The position numbers and the translations under genes are program-made. Source: Hydrogenophaga sp. (GTDB taxonomy: Bacteria; Pseudomonadota; Gammaproteobacteria; Burkholderiales; Burkholderiaceae_C). Taken from it: a DNA stretch of 64,000 nt. The DNA lies in assembly GCA_016790705.1 (NCBI GenBank), contig JAEUOT010000059.1, positions 1 through 64,000 of the forward strand, written 5' to 3'. Below, piece by piece: positions 56,875-64,000 of this stretch. Below the pieces are notes generated by a model. It was not told the DNA's origin. It worked only from the letters and a program-made list of their open reading frames with translations, and did no database searches. Each line of letters opens with the position of its first letter. Within the stretch, counting starts at the first letter, position 1.

Positions 56875-59751
56875 ATGGCGGGCATGGCGGCTGGCACACG
56901 CGAAACGGTCTTCGATCCGGGGCAACGGCTGCCGACCGCGACGCTGGCGCGTTTCGTGGCGCTGGCGGGGGCCATCCCCGATGCCGTCGAGCCGTTGCTG
57001 GCGGACGACGACGCCACGTCCCCCGACCTCGCTGCACTGGCCTCCACATGGTGGCGCATCGACCTGGATCAGGCGGTCGCGCTTGGCGCGCGGCTCGATG
57101 CGGTGCGGGACATCGACGGATTCGCTGTCCGGCTCGACCGGATCTGGGCGCAGGCGTGCGCCACGGGCCCGGTGCGCGCGGTGCTCACGGGCGGTCCGGC
57201 GGCGCTGGACGCTGTCTGGCTCGCCCGCTGGCTGGCGGATCAGGGTCCGCTGGAGACGGTGGTGTTCGACCATTCGCAGTGGCGCGCACCGCCGTTCGAC
57301 TGGCCGTTGCGGGTCGGCCTGCCGATGTCGGCCCAAGGACGGGGGCTCGCGCAGACGCTGCGGGCCGGCTGGTTCCGGGAGCTGTACGAACCGGTGGTGC
57401 TGCGTGGCGACGAGGTGATCGACCTCCTGCTGTATCCCGGCTCGCTGTCGCAGGCCCTGCGGTCGGCGCGCCGCAGCAGGCGGCGCCGCGCCGGCGCGGT
57501 GGTGGTGCTGGGCGCGTTCAACCACCCGGCCGGACTCGAAGCCTTGCGCGAGCTGGCGTGGCGCCTCGAAGCGGCTGCGGTGGTGGTGTGCGGGCTGGAG
57601 GCGTCCCATTGGCCGCAGTGGTTCTTCCAACTGGTCGCGGAGCTGTCGCACAACCTGCCGATCCCGCAGGCGGCGTTCGAGGCGCAGCGGCGCGCGGTCT
57701 TCACCGTCGAGCATCCCGAGCCACCGGTGGTGCTGTGCGACATGGACCACGCCGACCGCAGCCGGCCGATCGAGGTGGCCCGGCGCCTGGCCGACGCGCT
57801 GCGGCAGCAACCGGCAGACCACGCCGTGACCGCGCCGCCGGAGGTGGGGCCGGTGACGGATGCAACGCCCGAACGGAGCGCTGCAGGCGCCATCGCCGAC
57901 GCGCTGGAATCGGCCGCCGAACAATGGCCCTGGACCAGCGAAACCCAGGGCGCCTCCCTGCTGGTGCGGACCCGACACGCGCTGGAGCAACAACTGGGCG
58001 CCATCGAACTGAGGCGCGACCCGCGCTTCCATGCCGCGACGGCCCGCATGGAACCGCCAGAGGCCGAGACCGGCGCCGAGCCGCCCATCCCGGACACCCC
58101 GGCCGAACCGGCGCCACCACGGCACGTGAAGTTCGATCTCTGGCAGCTTGGCGCAACCGGGGCACCCGGCGAACCCGCGCCGTTGGCTCCCGACACCGAG
58201 CGCCGTCTGGAGGTGTTCATCGCCGAGGCAGCAGTGGCCGCCCAGGGCACGGCCGACCAGCCGCTGGACGAACGCCTGCTGCCCCCGAGCGCCGACGGGC
58301 ACACCTTGAGCATCGTGTACTGCCCCCTGTCGCCGATCAAAGCTGACAACGGCAAGCCACACATACCGCCGCCCGCCTCGGCCACGGTTCACCTGCCCCC
58401 GCGCGGAAGCAGCACCCGGGCGACGTTCGCGCTGCGATGCGGTGCCTCGGTGGCGGACTTCCGCGCGCGCCTGATCGTGCTGCATGCGCAGCGGGTGATC
58501 CAGTCGCTGCTGCTGCGGCCCGACGCCGGGGGCCTTCTCGGGCTGACGGTCGAGAACCGCTACGCTCCCGGCTTCGAGAGCCCGAGCGCCGACGCGCCCG
58601 CCGATCTGGCCTTCCTGATCAACGACAACGCGGACGGGGTGTCGGGACTGACCACGATGGCGCCCGACAAGGCCTCATTCCTCACACCCGACGGCCTCAA
58701 GGAATCGATCACGCAGATGCGCAAGATCCTCAACGCCGCGGTGCAGGCCGAGGCCGGCAGCACCGACCTCCGGCTGGACCGACCGGAGCTGCTGGATCTG
58801 ATGCGCCAGCTCGCCAACCACGGAGCCATGGTGGTGGAGGAACTGTCGATCCAGCATTCGCTGGCCCAGCTCGACGCGGCGCAGCGGGTTCAGGTCGTCG
58901 AGGCGGTGGACCAGGCCTACTTCCCGGTCGAGTTCCTGTACGCCGGTCCGGCGCCCGAGCCCGACGCGGCGCTCTGCCCGAACGCCCAGGCCGCACTGGC
59001 CGACGACAGCGGCGCGGTGCACGACCAGTGCCCGCACCGACACGACGAGGGCCACGTCTGCCCGGTCTCGTTCTGGGGCTTTCGCAAGTGCATCGAACGC
59101 CACGCCCCCAACGGCGAGGCCGCCACCGTGGTGTCGGTGCCGATGCCCGGACAGGAGCGCCTCGGACCCTTCTCCTCGGCCCTGCTGGCCGCAAGCGACC
59201 GGGCACACGACGAGATGGAAGGCCCGGCGGGTTTGCCGGCCGCCGTGGGCGCACGTCTGGCCGACGTGACCACGGTCACCTCCTGGGCCGACTGGAAGGC
59301 GCAGGTGATGGCGCGGCCCCGCGACCTGCTGCTGCTGATGCCGCACTCGGACAAGTCCAGCGTGTTCGTCGGCATGCCGTCGCTGGAGGTGTCCAAGGAC
59401 GAGCTGGCAGCCAGCAACCTGAGCGAAAAATACGTCCACACCGGCGAGGCCCACGGCCCGCTGGTGCTGCTGCTGGGCTGCAGCACCAGCTTCGCCGACC
59501 TGCCGTTCCTGAACTTCGTGCGCCGTTTCCACCTCAAGGGCGCTCCGGCGGTCGTCGGCACCCTGTCGGTGGTTCACGCGACGCAGGCCCACCGGGTGGC
59601 CGAACGGCTGCTCGAACTGGCCCTGTCACCCGATGCCGGGACCCTGCGGCTGGACGAAGCGCTGCTGCGGTTGCGCCGCGCCCTGCTGGCCGAGGGCAAC
59701 GGCGTCTCGTTCACCCTGATGGCCTACGGCCACAGCGCCTGGCGACTTTGA
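56875..59751 (+). CDS. CHAT domain (caspase-like) protease, 958 residues, first gene of cassette
   Basis: A large cytoplasmic protein with no signal or membrane segment. The C-terminal third is a CHAT caspase-like protease: PVEFLYAG (the family P-x-E-x-L motif), a Cys-rich insert (C701, C719, C729, C739), DLLLLMPHSDKSS with catalytic His824, and GPLVLLLGCSTSFADLPFLN with Cys869, then GAPAVVGTLSVVHATQAHRV. The first 300 residues contain a segment (GAVVVLGAFNHPAGLEALRE, then AAVVVCGLEASHW) that resembles the core of the same fold without the Cys, so a degenerate duplicate is possible (inference). CHAT proteases act in gasdermin, Craspase and metacaspase-type immunity. It is 9 bases ahead of the MBL gene. 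Confidence 0.85.
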   Translation: MAGMAAGTRETVFDPGQRLPTATLARFVALAGAIPDAVEPLLADDDATSPDLAALASTWWRIDLDQAVALGARLDAVRDIDGFAVRLDRIWAQACATGPVRAVLTGGPAALDAVWLARWLADQGPLETVVFDHSQWRAPPFDWPLRVGLPMSAQGRGLAQTLRAGWFRELYEPVVLRGDEVIDLLLYPGSLSQALRSARRSRRRRAGAVVVLGAFNHPAGLEALRELAWRLEAAAVVVCGLEASHWPQWFFQLVAELSHNLPIPQAAFEAQRRAVFTVEHPEPPVVLCDMDHADRSRPIEVARRLADALRQQPADHAVTAPPEVGPVTDATPERSAAGAIADALESAAEQWPWTSETQGASLLVRTRHALEQQLGAIELRRDPRFHAATARMEPPEAETGAEPPIPDTPAEPAPPRHVKFDLWQLGATGAPGEPAPLAPDTERRLEVFIAEAAVAAQGTADQPLDERLLPPSADGHTLSIVYCPLSPIKADNGKPHIPPPASATVHLPPRGSSTRATFALRCGASVADFRARLIVLHAQRVIQSLLLRPDAGGLLGLTVENRYAPGFESPSADAPADLAFLINDNADGVSGLTTMAPDKASFLTPDGLKESITQMRKILNAAVQAEAGSTDLRLDRPELLDLMRQLANHGAMVVEELSIQHSLAQLDAAQRVQVVEAVDQAYFPVEFLYAGPAPEPDAALCPNAQAALADDSGAVHDQCPHRHDEGHVCPVSFWGFRKCIERHAPNGEAATVVSVPMPGQERLGPFSSALLAASDRAHDEMEGPAGLPAAVGARLADVTTVTSWADWKAQVMARPRDLLLLMPHSDKSSVFVGMPSLEVSKDELAASNLSEKYVHTGEAHGPLVLLLGCSTSFADLPFLNFVRRFHLKGAPAVVGTLSVVHATQAHRVAERLLELALSPDAGTLRLDEALLRLRRALLAEGNGVSFTLMAYGHSAWRL

Positions 59752-59761
59752 GGAGGAATCC

Positions 59762-60832
59762 ATGTTCACCATCCAGATGCTCAACGCGGCCCACGGCGAT
59801 TGCCTGTGGATCGAGTACGGCGACGCGGCGAAACCCCACCGCATCCTGATCGACACCGGGCCCGGCGCCACCTACAAGGCCTCACTGGCCGACAAGGTGC
59901 AGGCGGTGGTCGACGCCGAGGGGCAATGCGTGTTCGAGCTGTTCGTGGTCACCCACATCGACGACGACCACATCGGCAGCTCGCTGCGTTTCCTCGACGA
60001 GCTGAATTTCGACACGGTGAAGATCAAGGACATCTGGTTCAACGGCTACTTCCACCTCTCCGACCTTGCGCCGGCCCAGCTCGGCGCAATGCAGGGCGAA
60101 CAACTGACCGAGCTGATCCAGCGCGGGCAATGGCCCTGGAACCGGCAATTCCACCGCAAGGCCGTGATGGTGCCGCGCGAAGGAGCGCTGCCCTGCCACG
60201 ACTTTGCCGGCATGCGGCTGACCCTGCTCTCGCCGACCTTCGAGAAGCTGCAGGATCTCAAGCCGGAGTGGGAAAAGACCATCCGTGAGGCCGGACTTGT
60301 GCCCGGAGAGGCCTTCCATGCCGAAGAGACCGTGTTGCCCCACGGCTTCCTCGGGGGCGATGTCGAAGATCTGGCAGCCTCCCGTTTCAAGGAAGACCAG
60401 ACCCACCCCAACGGCTCCAGCATCGCCTTCCTCGCCGAATTCGAGGGCAGGCGCGTGCTGTTCGGCGCCGACGCCCACCCCTCGGTGCTGCTGGAGAGTC
60501 TGCAGCGTGCACCGTTCCATGGCCAGCCGCAGACGCTGGACGCCTTCAAGCTCGCGCACCATGGCAGCACGCGCAACACCTCGCTGCCACTGCTCGAAGC
60601 CTTCCCCGCCACCCACTACCTGGTCTCGACCAACGGCGCCAAGTTCAAGCACCCGGACGAAGAGGCGATCGCGCGGGTGGTGGTGTCGGCTCGGGAGCGG
60701 TCGCCGGTGCTGCACTTCAACGTGGAGAGCGAGTTCAACAAGGTCTGGCGCAGCGCGTCCCGCCGCAGCGATTTCGGCTACCGATGCGAATACGGCACGC
60801 CGGAAGATGGCCTGCTGGTGACATTGGCCTGA
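59762..60832 (+). CDS. ComEC/Rec2-type metallo-beta-lactamase-fold hydrolase
   Basis: A 356-residue soluble protein: FTIQMLNAAHGDCLWIEYGD (the first strands of ComEC-type MBL domains), then VVTHIDDDHIGSSL (HxDDDH, with the second His replaced by Asp as in ComEC), VLFGADAHPSVLLESL (bridging Asp) and FKLAHHGSTRNTSLPL (late His). The metal site looks complete for this subfamily. It is soluble, without the ComEC membrane domain. Family members cut nucleic acids or phosphodiesters; nuclease activity is a reasonable guess. Ribosome site GAGGAGG overlaps the CHAT stop, so the two are translationally linked. The third gene starts 16 bases later. Confidence 0.86.
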   Translation: MFTIQMLNAAHGDCLWIEYGDAAKPHRILIDTGPGATYKASLADKVQAVVDAEGQCVFELFVVTHIDDDHIGSSLRFLDELNFDTVKIKDIWFNGYFHLSDLAPAQLGAMQGEQLTELIQRGQWPWNRQFHRKAVMVPREGALPCHDFAGMRLTLLSPTFEKLQDLKPEWEKTIREAGLVPGEAFHAEETVLPHGFLGGDVEDLAASRFKEDQTHPNGSSIAFLAEFEGRRVLFGADAHPSVLLESLQRAPFHGQPQTLDAFKLAHHGSTRNTSLPLLEAFPATHYLVSTNGAKFKHPDEEAIARVVVSARERSPVLHFNVESEFNKVWRSASRRSDFGYRCEYGTPEDGLLVTLA

Positions 60833-60848
60833 ACGCCGGGGAGCCGTG

Positions 60849-61934
60849 ATGAAGCGCATCGTGATCTGTTCGGACGGCACCTGGAACATCCGCGACCAGG
60901 TCGACAAGGTCTCGGGCAAGCGCCGCCCGACCAACGTCACCAAGCTGGCGCGCGGCGTGCTCGCCCGCGACCCGCATGGCGTCGATCAGGTGGTCGCCTA
61001 TTTCGACGGCGTCGGCACCGACGGTGGCCTGGACCGCTTCACCGGCGGCGCCTTCGGACGTGGCATGGAAGACAACGTGCGCGCGATCTACCGCTTCCTG
61101 ATCTACAACTACGTCGAAGGCGACGAGATCTACCTGTTCGGTTTCAGCCGTGGCGCCTTCACCGTGCGCACCCTGGTGGGCTTCATGCACAAGGTCGGTC
61201 TGGTGCGCAAGGGCGAGGACTACTTCGTGCCCGAGCTGTACGCGCTCTACGAAAGCCGCCAGGGACAGCATTCCGACGCCTGGGCACAGGCCTTCCGCAA
61301 GATCAGCCAACCCCGGCCGGCGCCGCCGGTCACCCTGCTCGGCGTCTGGGACACGGTGGGCGCGCTGGGGGCGCCGGGCCTGCTGGGCCATCTGTTCAAC
61401 GGCCGCAAGTACGAGTACCACGACGTCGGCCTGCACCCGGAGGTGCTGAACGCCTGTCACGCCATGGCGCTGGACGAGCGCCGCAAGCCCTTCAAGGTCA
61501 ATCTGTTCCACCGCCCCCCGGGATGGACCGGCGCGCTGGAACAGGCCTGGTTCGCCGGCGTGCACAGCGATGTCGGCGGCAGCTACCGGCCCGACGGCCT
61601 CGCCAACGAGGCGCTGCACTGGATGGTCGAGCACGCCGAACGCCTGGGCTTGGCCTTCGACCGCGACTACCTCGCGTTCTTCGAGCCGTGCTTCAACTCG
61701 ACGTTGCACGACTCCTCGTCGTGGTTCTACAAGCTCATCGGCGAGGTGGTGCGCCCGGTCGGTCGGCACCGGGACCACGGTGAGTGCCTGCACCGCTCGG
61801 TGCTCGACCGCATCGCGCACGCGCCCTGCGCCTATGCCCCACCGAATGTGGCCTCGCTCAAGAGCGCGTCGGCCTTGCCGGTCGTCGACACGGCCCGCAT
61901 CCCGCGCGGCACGCCCTGCGAGGCGACGGACTAG
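60849..61934 (+). CDS. DUF2235/Tle1-like alpha/beta-hydrolase (predicted phospholipase)
   Basis: A 361-residue protein starting at ATG 60849 (a GTG 3 bases before is possible). DUF2235 signatures: KRIVICSDGTWN, then VVAYFDGVGTDGGLDR, the nucleophile elbow LFGFSRGAFTVRTL with Ser100, LGVWDTVGALG, and AGVHSDVGGSYRPDGLANEA with Asp241. The later His is probably in HRDHGECLHRSVLDRIAH. Tle1 toxins of type VI secretion use this fold as phospholipases, but no VgrG, PAAR or immunity gene is adjacent. In this setting a lipase activated by the CHAT protease is plausible (inference). It ends by overlapping the convergent chorismatase gene by 4 bases. Confidence 0.87.
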   Translation: MKRIVICSDGTWNIRDQVDKVSGKRRPTNVTKLARGVLARDPHGVDQVVAYFDGVGTDGGLDRFTGGAFGRGMEDNVRAIYRFLIYNYVEGDEIYLFGFSRGAFTVRTLVGFMHKVGLVRKGEDYFVPELYALYESRQGQHSDAWAQAFRKISQPRPAPPVTLLGVWDTVGALGAPGLLGHLFNGRKYEYHDVGLHPEVLNACHAMALDERRKPFKVNLFHRPPGWTGALEQAWFAGVHSDVGGSYRPDGLANEALHWMVEHAERLGLAFDRDYLAFFEPCFNSTLHDSSSWFYKLIGEVVRPVGRHRDHGECLHRSVLDRIAHAPCAYAPPNVASLKSASALPVVDTARIPRGTPCEATD

Positions 61935-62938
61935 GCGGACAGCGTCCGCAGCGCCAGCCCCTCGACCTCGACCAGCAGGTCGCTGCGGCAGACATCGGCC
62001 TGCACGTACACCACCGGCGCACCGGCCACCCGCCGCTCCACCACCGAGCGCACGGCGTCGAGGTCAGCGGGGCGACGGACGTAGGCCCGATACCCCAGGT
62101 CGCCGAGCCCGAAGACCCCGCTGCGCGACTTCGCCGAGGCCTCGGCCAGCACGGCCGCGACGTTGTCCAGGCTCTCCGCCGTCTGCGCACGCACATCGCC
62201 GGCGTGCACCGTCTGGTGGCCCACGATGCTGGCGGTACCCGAAACAAACAGGATTTCCTGGCCCGGCGGGTACGCCAGCGCGGCGCGCGAGAAGGTCGGG
62301 CTGCGAGGCCCGTAGTGGCTCGGATAGAAAAAGGCGCTGACCTGGCGCGGGTTCTCGATCGTCACGGTCGGCGTCGAACTGGCCATGAAGGCGACCGTCA
62401 GCGGTCCGCTCGCCACCCCCAGCGCGCAGGCCGCCGGCACCCGGCCGATCACGCTGCGCGCACCATCTTCGAACGCATCGCCACGCCCCATGTTGAACTG
62501 GCGGTAGCGTTCCATGCCGTCGGTCTCGCCGTTGATGTCGGCCATGTAGTTCCACACCCGCCACAGGTGCGGCAGACCCTGTGCGTCGAGCAGGCGGAAG
62601 ACGCGCGCGTAGGCGTCGTAGGCGGCCTGGCGCAGGACGGTGTGGCCACCCTGCACCGTCACCGAGCCTTCGTCGATCTCGATCACGCCGAACAGCAGGT
62701 CCCCGCCGCGGCGCCAGGCGATGCCTTCGCTCTGTCCGGACGACAGCGGCTGCCCGCCGGGCAGCGCCCAGCACTCCTGCGACAGCGGCTGCGGCGCCAG
62801 CACCGGGGTCTGCAGGCACTGCAAGGGCCAGGGCGCCCGGGCCGCAGGCAGGTCGGCGCCGACCCACGCACCGCCCAGCACGGCGTGGCGGTCGGCGGAA
62901 AACGTCGGCGAACAGGACGTCAGGAGCGACAGGCTCAT
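61931..62938 (-). CDS. Chorismatase (Hyg5/FkbO/XanB2-type), makes hydroxybenzoate
   Basis: A 335-residue protein of the chorismatase family, a fold related to RidA/YjgF. The signature WNYMADINGETDGMERYRQF followed by NMGRGDAFEDG is the chorismate site motif; other blocks are YDAYARVFRLLDAQGL, ASSTPTVTIENPRQVSAFFY and FVSGTASIVGHQT. The C-terminal domain ends VVYVQADVCRSDLLVEVEGL. Family members cut chorismate to 3- or 4-hydroxybenzoate or trans-dihydroxycyclohexadiene-carboxylate with release of pyruvate. 3-/4-HBA feed aryl-polyene pigments or ubiquinone. The exact product is not readable from the sequence. The start is ATG 62938. It is convergent with the lipase gene. Confidence 0.88.
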   Translation of the reverse strand: MSLSLLTSCSPTFSADRHAVLGGAWVGADLPAARAPWPLQCLQTPVLAPQPLSQECWALPGGQPLSSGQSEGIAWRRGGDLLFGVIEIDEGSVTVQGGHTVLRQAAYDAYARVFRLLDAQGLPHLWRVWNYMADINGETDGMERYRQFNMGRGDAFEDGARSVIGRVPAACALGVASGPLTVAFMASSTPTVTIENPRQVSAFFYPSHYGPRSPTFSRAALAYPPGQEILFVSGTASIVGHQTVHAGDVRAQTAESLDNVAAVLAEASAKSRSGVFGLGDLGYRAYVRRPADLDAVRSVVERRVAGAPVVYVQADVCRSDLLVEVEGLALRTLSA

Positions 62939-62977
62939 CACGGACTCATCCAGACAGGAGAACAGGGGTTGGCGCGC

Positions 62978-63418
62978 TCAGGCCATGCGCATCGGAATCG
63001 TCACCGGACCGTCGTTGGTCAGATGCACCTGCATGTCGGCGCCGAAGCGCCCGGTGGCGACCACCGGGTGCTGCTCACGCGCCAGCGCCACGAAGCGGTC
63101 GTACAGCGCCTCGCCCAGCGCGGGCGGCGCGGCGCCGGTGAAGCCAGGCCGGTTGCCGCCCTTGGTGTCGGCGGCCAGCGTGAACTGGCTGACGATCAGC
63201 AGGCCGCCGGCCACATCCTGCACGCTGCGGTTCATCTTGCCCTGATCGTCGGAAAAGATGCGCAGCTTCAGGATCTTGGCCAGCAGCTTCTGGCCGGTGG
63301 CCTCGGTGTCCTGCGGCTCGGCGCAGACCAGCACCAGCAGGCCGTGGCCGATCTGGCCCACCGTCTCGCCCGCGATGTCGACGCGGGCCTGGGACACGCG
63401 TTGCAGCAATGCAATCAA
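62978..63418 (-). CDS. dtd: D-aminoacyl-tRNA deacylase
   Basis: A 146-residue editing enzyme hydrolysing D-aminoacyl-tRNA (and Gly-tRNA-Ala). Start is TTG 63418: [20 protein letters not shown]. Motifs: [20 protein letters not shown] contains the conserved Ser-Gln-x-Thr and the NRPGFT (Gly-cis-Pro) substrate cap, and [11 protein letters not shown] ends the fold. It overlaps the cation efflux gene by 4 bases (TTGA), so it is translationally coupled. The chorismatase is 39 bases downstream. Confidence 0.96.
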   Translation of the reverse strand: MIALLQRVSQARVDIAGETVGQIGHGLLVLVCAEPQDTEATGQKLLAKILKLRIFSDDQGKMNRSVQDVAGGLLIVSQFTLAADTKGGNRPGFTGAAPPALGEALYDRFVALAREQHPVVATGRFGADMQVHLTNDGPVTIPMRMA

Positions 63419-64000
63419 ATCAGGTCCTTCTCGTCGTGCAGGTGCGCCTCGACGTCGGTCGGCAGCAGCTGGATGCTGGCGCGCAGCCCCGGCACCGCAC
63501 TCATCAGGGCCTGCTCGACACTGATGCGCAGCGCCGCCGCGCGACCCAGGGTCCAGCCCGCAGGCATGTGCATGTGCATGTCGACAAAGCGGCGCTGGCC
63601 AGCCTTGCGGGTGCTCACGTGGTCGAAACGGATGATCGCGGTCTCGCCGCGCGTGAGCGCGAACCCGTCCAGGGTCTGCCGGATCGTGGCCAGCACCTCG
63701 GGCTCGACCGCCTCGTCCATCAGCCCCTGGGTGGAGCGCCAGATCAGGTGGAAGCCCTCCTTGAGGATGTTCAGCGCCACGCCGATGGCGACCACCGCGT
63801 CCAGCCAGAGCCAGCCGGTCAAGTGCACCAGCGCGATGCCCACCACCACGCCCGCCGAGGTCCAGACGTCGGTCACCAGATGCTTGGCGTCGGCCTCCAG
63901 CGCGATGGAACGGTGCGCCTTCGCAGCCCGGAACATCACCCAGGCCAGCAGGCCGTTGAGCGCCGAGCTCGCGATCGACAGCGCCAGGCCCCAGCCCACC
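63415..64000 (-). CDS. Cation diffusion facilitator (CDF) efflux protein, 5' part outside window
   Basis: The C-terminal part of a CDF transporter; the start lies beyond position 64000. It shows the last transmembrane helices ([20 protein letters not shown], then [20 protein letters not shown] with [14 protein letters not shown]) and the HxxxD-like [20 protein letters not shown], the metal site of TM5 (His and Asp). A cytoplasmic ferredoxin-like C-terminal domain follows ([40 protein letters not shown]). Members expel Zn(II), Co(II) or Fe(II) in exchange for H+. It ends in the TTGA overlap with dtd. Confidence 0.93.
   Translation of the reverse strand, partial: VGWGLALSIASSALNGLLAWVMFRAAKAHRSIALEADAKHLVTDVWTSAGVVVGIALVHLTGWLWLDAVVAIGVALNILKEGFHLIWRSTQGLMDEAVEPEVLATIRQTLDGFALTRGETAIIRFDHVSTRKAGQRRFVDMHMHMPAGWTLGRAAALRISVEQALMSAVPGLRASIQLLPTDVEAHLHDEKDLI

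Noticed and set aside
56191-58485. Minus-strand open frame opposite phoH, ybeY and the CHAT gene
   Set aside because: Overlaps three real genes on the other strand and has no domain or plausible start.
59762-60832. ComEC competence channel
   Set aside because: Only the MBL domain is present; there are no membrane helices or OB-fold, so it is not a DNA uptake channel.
60849-61934. Type VI secretion effector with immunity
   Set aside because: The DUF2235 fold matches Tle1, but there is no VgrG, PAAR, Hcp or small immunity gene; the convergent neighbour is a chorismatase.

Overview
This is one contiguous, very GC-rich piece of bacterial chromosome. The family content (glmS/glmU, ruvA/ruvB, phoH-ybeY, trxC, ttcA, midA, folM/folB-like genes, DUF2783/DUF2905/DUF2917/DUF6279 proteins) and a Pro/Gly-rich GC repeat of a type seen in Comamonadaceae point to a beta-proteobacterium of the Burkholderiales, probably Comamonadaceae; this assignment is an inference from gene content only. 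I saw no tRNA or rRNA gene, CRISPR array, insertion sequence or prophage module. About 61 protein genes are called; two (positions 1-2118 and 63415-64000) run off the window ends.

Region by region: 1-2930 has the end of a hybrid sensor kinase and an unknown low-complexity protein. 3035-5550 is a catabolic operon (flavin monooxygenase, DUF2783, VOC protein) with a recognisable promoter and palindrome. 5839-11128 holds a chemoreceptor, a universal stress protein, a DAO-type flavoprotein, a MarR regulator and a vanillate-demethylase-like Rieske oxygenase with its own operator-like palindrome. 11132-16403 is a tightly overlapped signalling operon: lipoprotein substrate-binding protein, six-PAS histidine kinase, Rcp-type response regulator. 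16669-21388 carries both ends of UDP-GlcNAc synthesis (glmS, glmU) around an Lrp regulator and a DUF2726 protein. 21387-28690 is a mixed region of lipoproteins, transporters and regulators (TetR with a degenerate metallo-beta-lactamase fold protein; LysR with DUF2917 and a DMT transporter). 28687-34070 has folate, murein, metal-regulator, GST and CCA-adding genes plus a three-copy 83-bp repeat. 34079-41413 is a TctD/TctE-like two-component pair convergent with a sugar ABC transporter and glucokinase operon. 41534-56793 is mostly housekeeping (trxC, midA, folM-like, folB, ttcA, ruvB, ruvA, phoH, ybeY) interrupted by an outer-membrane protein, a second hybrid kinase, a fused fatty-acid-hydroxylase/lysoplasmalogenase and a periplasmic alpha-carbonic anhydrase. 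62978-64000 is dtd and a cation efflux gene.

The strongest candidate for an undescribed system is 56811-61934: a single operon with its own sigma-70-like promoter encoding a 958-residue CHAT (caspase-like) protease with His824/Cys869, a ComEC-type metallo-beta-lactamase-fold hydrolase and a DUF2235/Tle1-like alpha/beta-hydrolase (Ser100/Asp241). A protease, a metallohydrolase and a predicted lipase in one cassette look like a sense-and-kill (abortive infection or programmed death) module. Next to it, convergent, is a Hyg5/XanB2-type chorismatase. Other items worth attention are the alkylglycerol-monooxygenase-like/YhhN fusion (50716-52428), the SBP-kinase-regulator operon, and the MBL-fold protein that lacks several zinc ligands.
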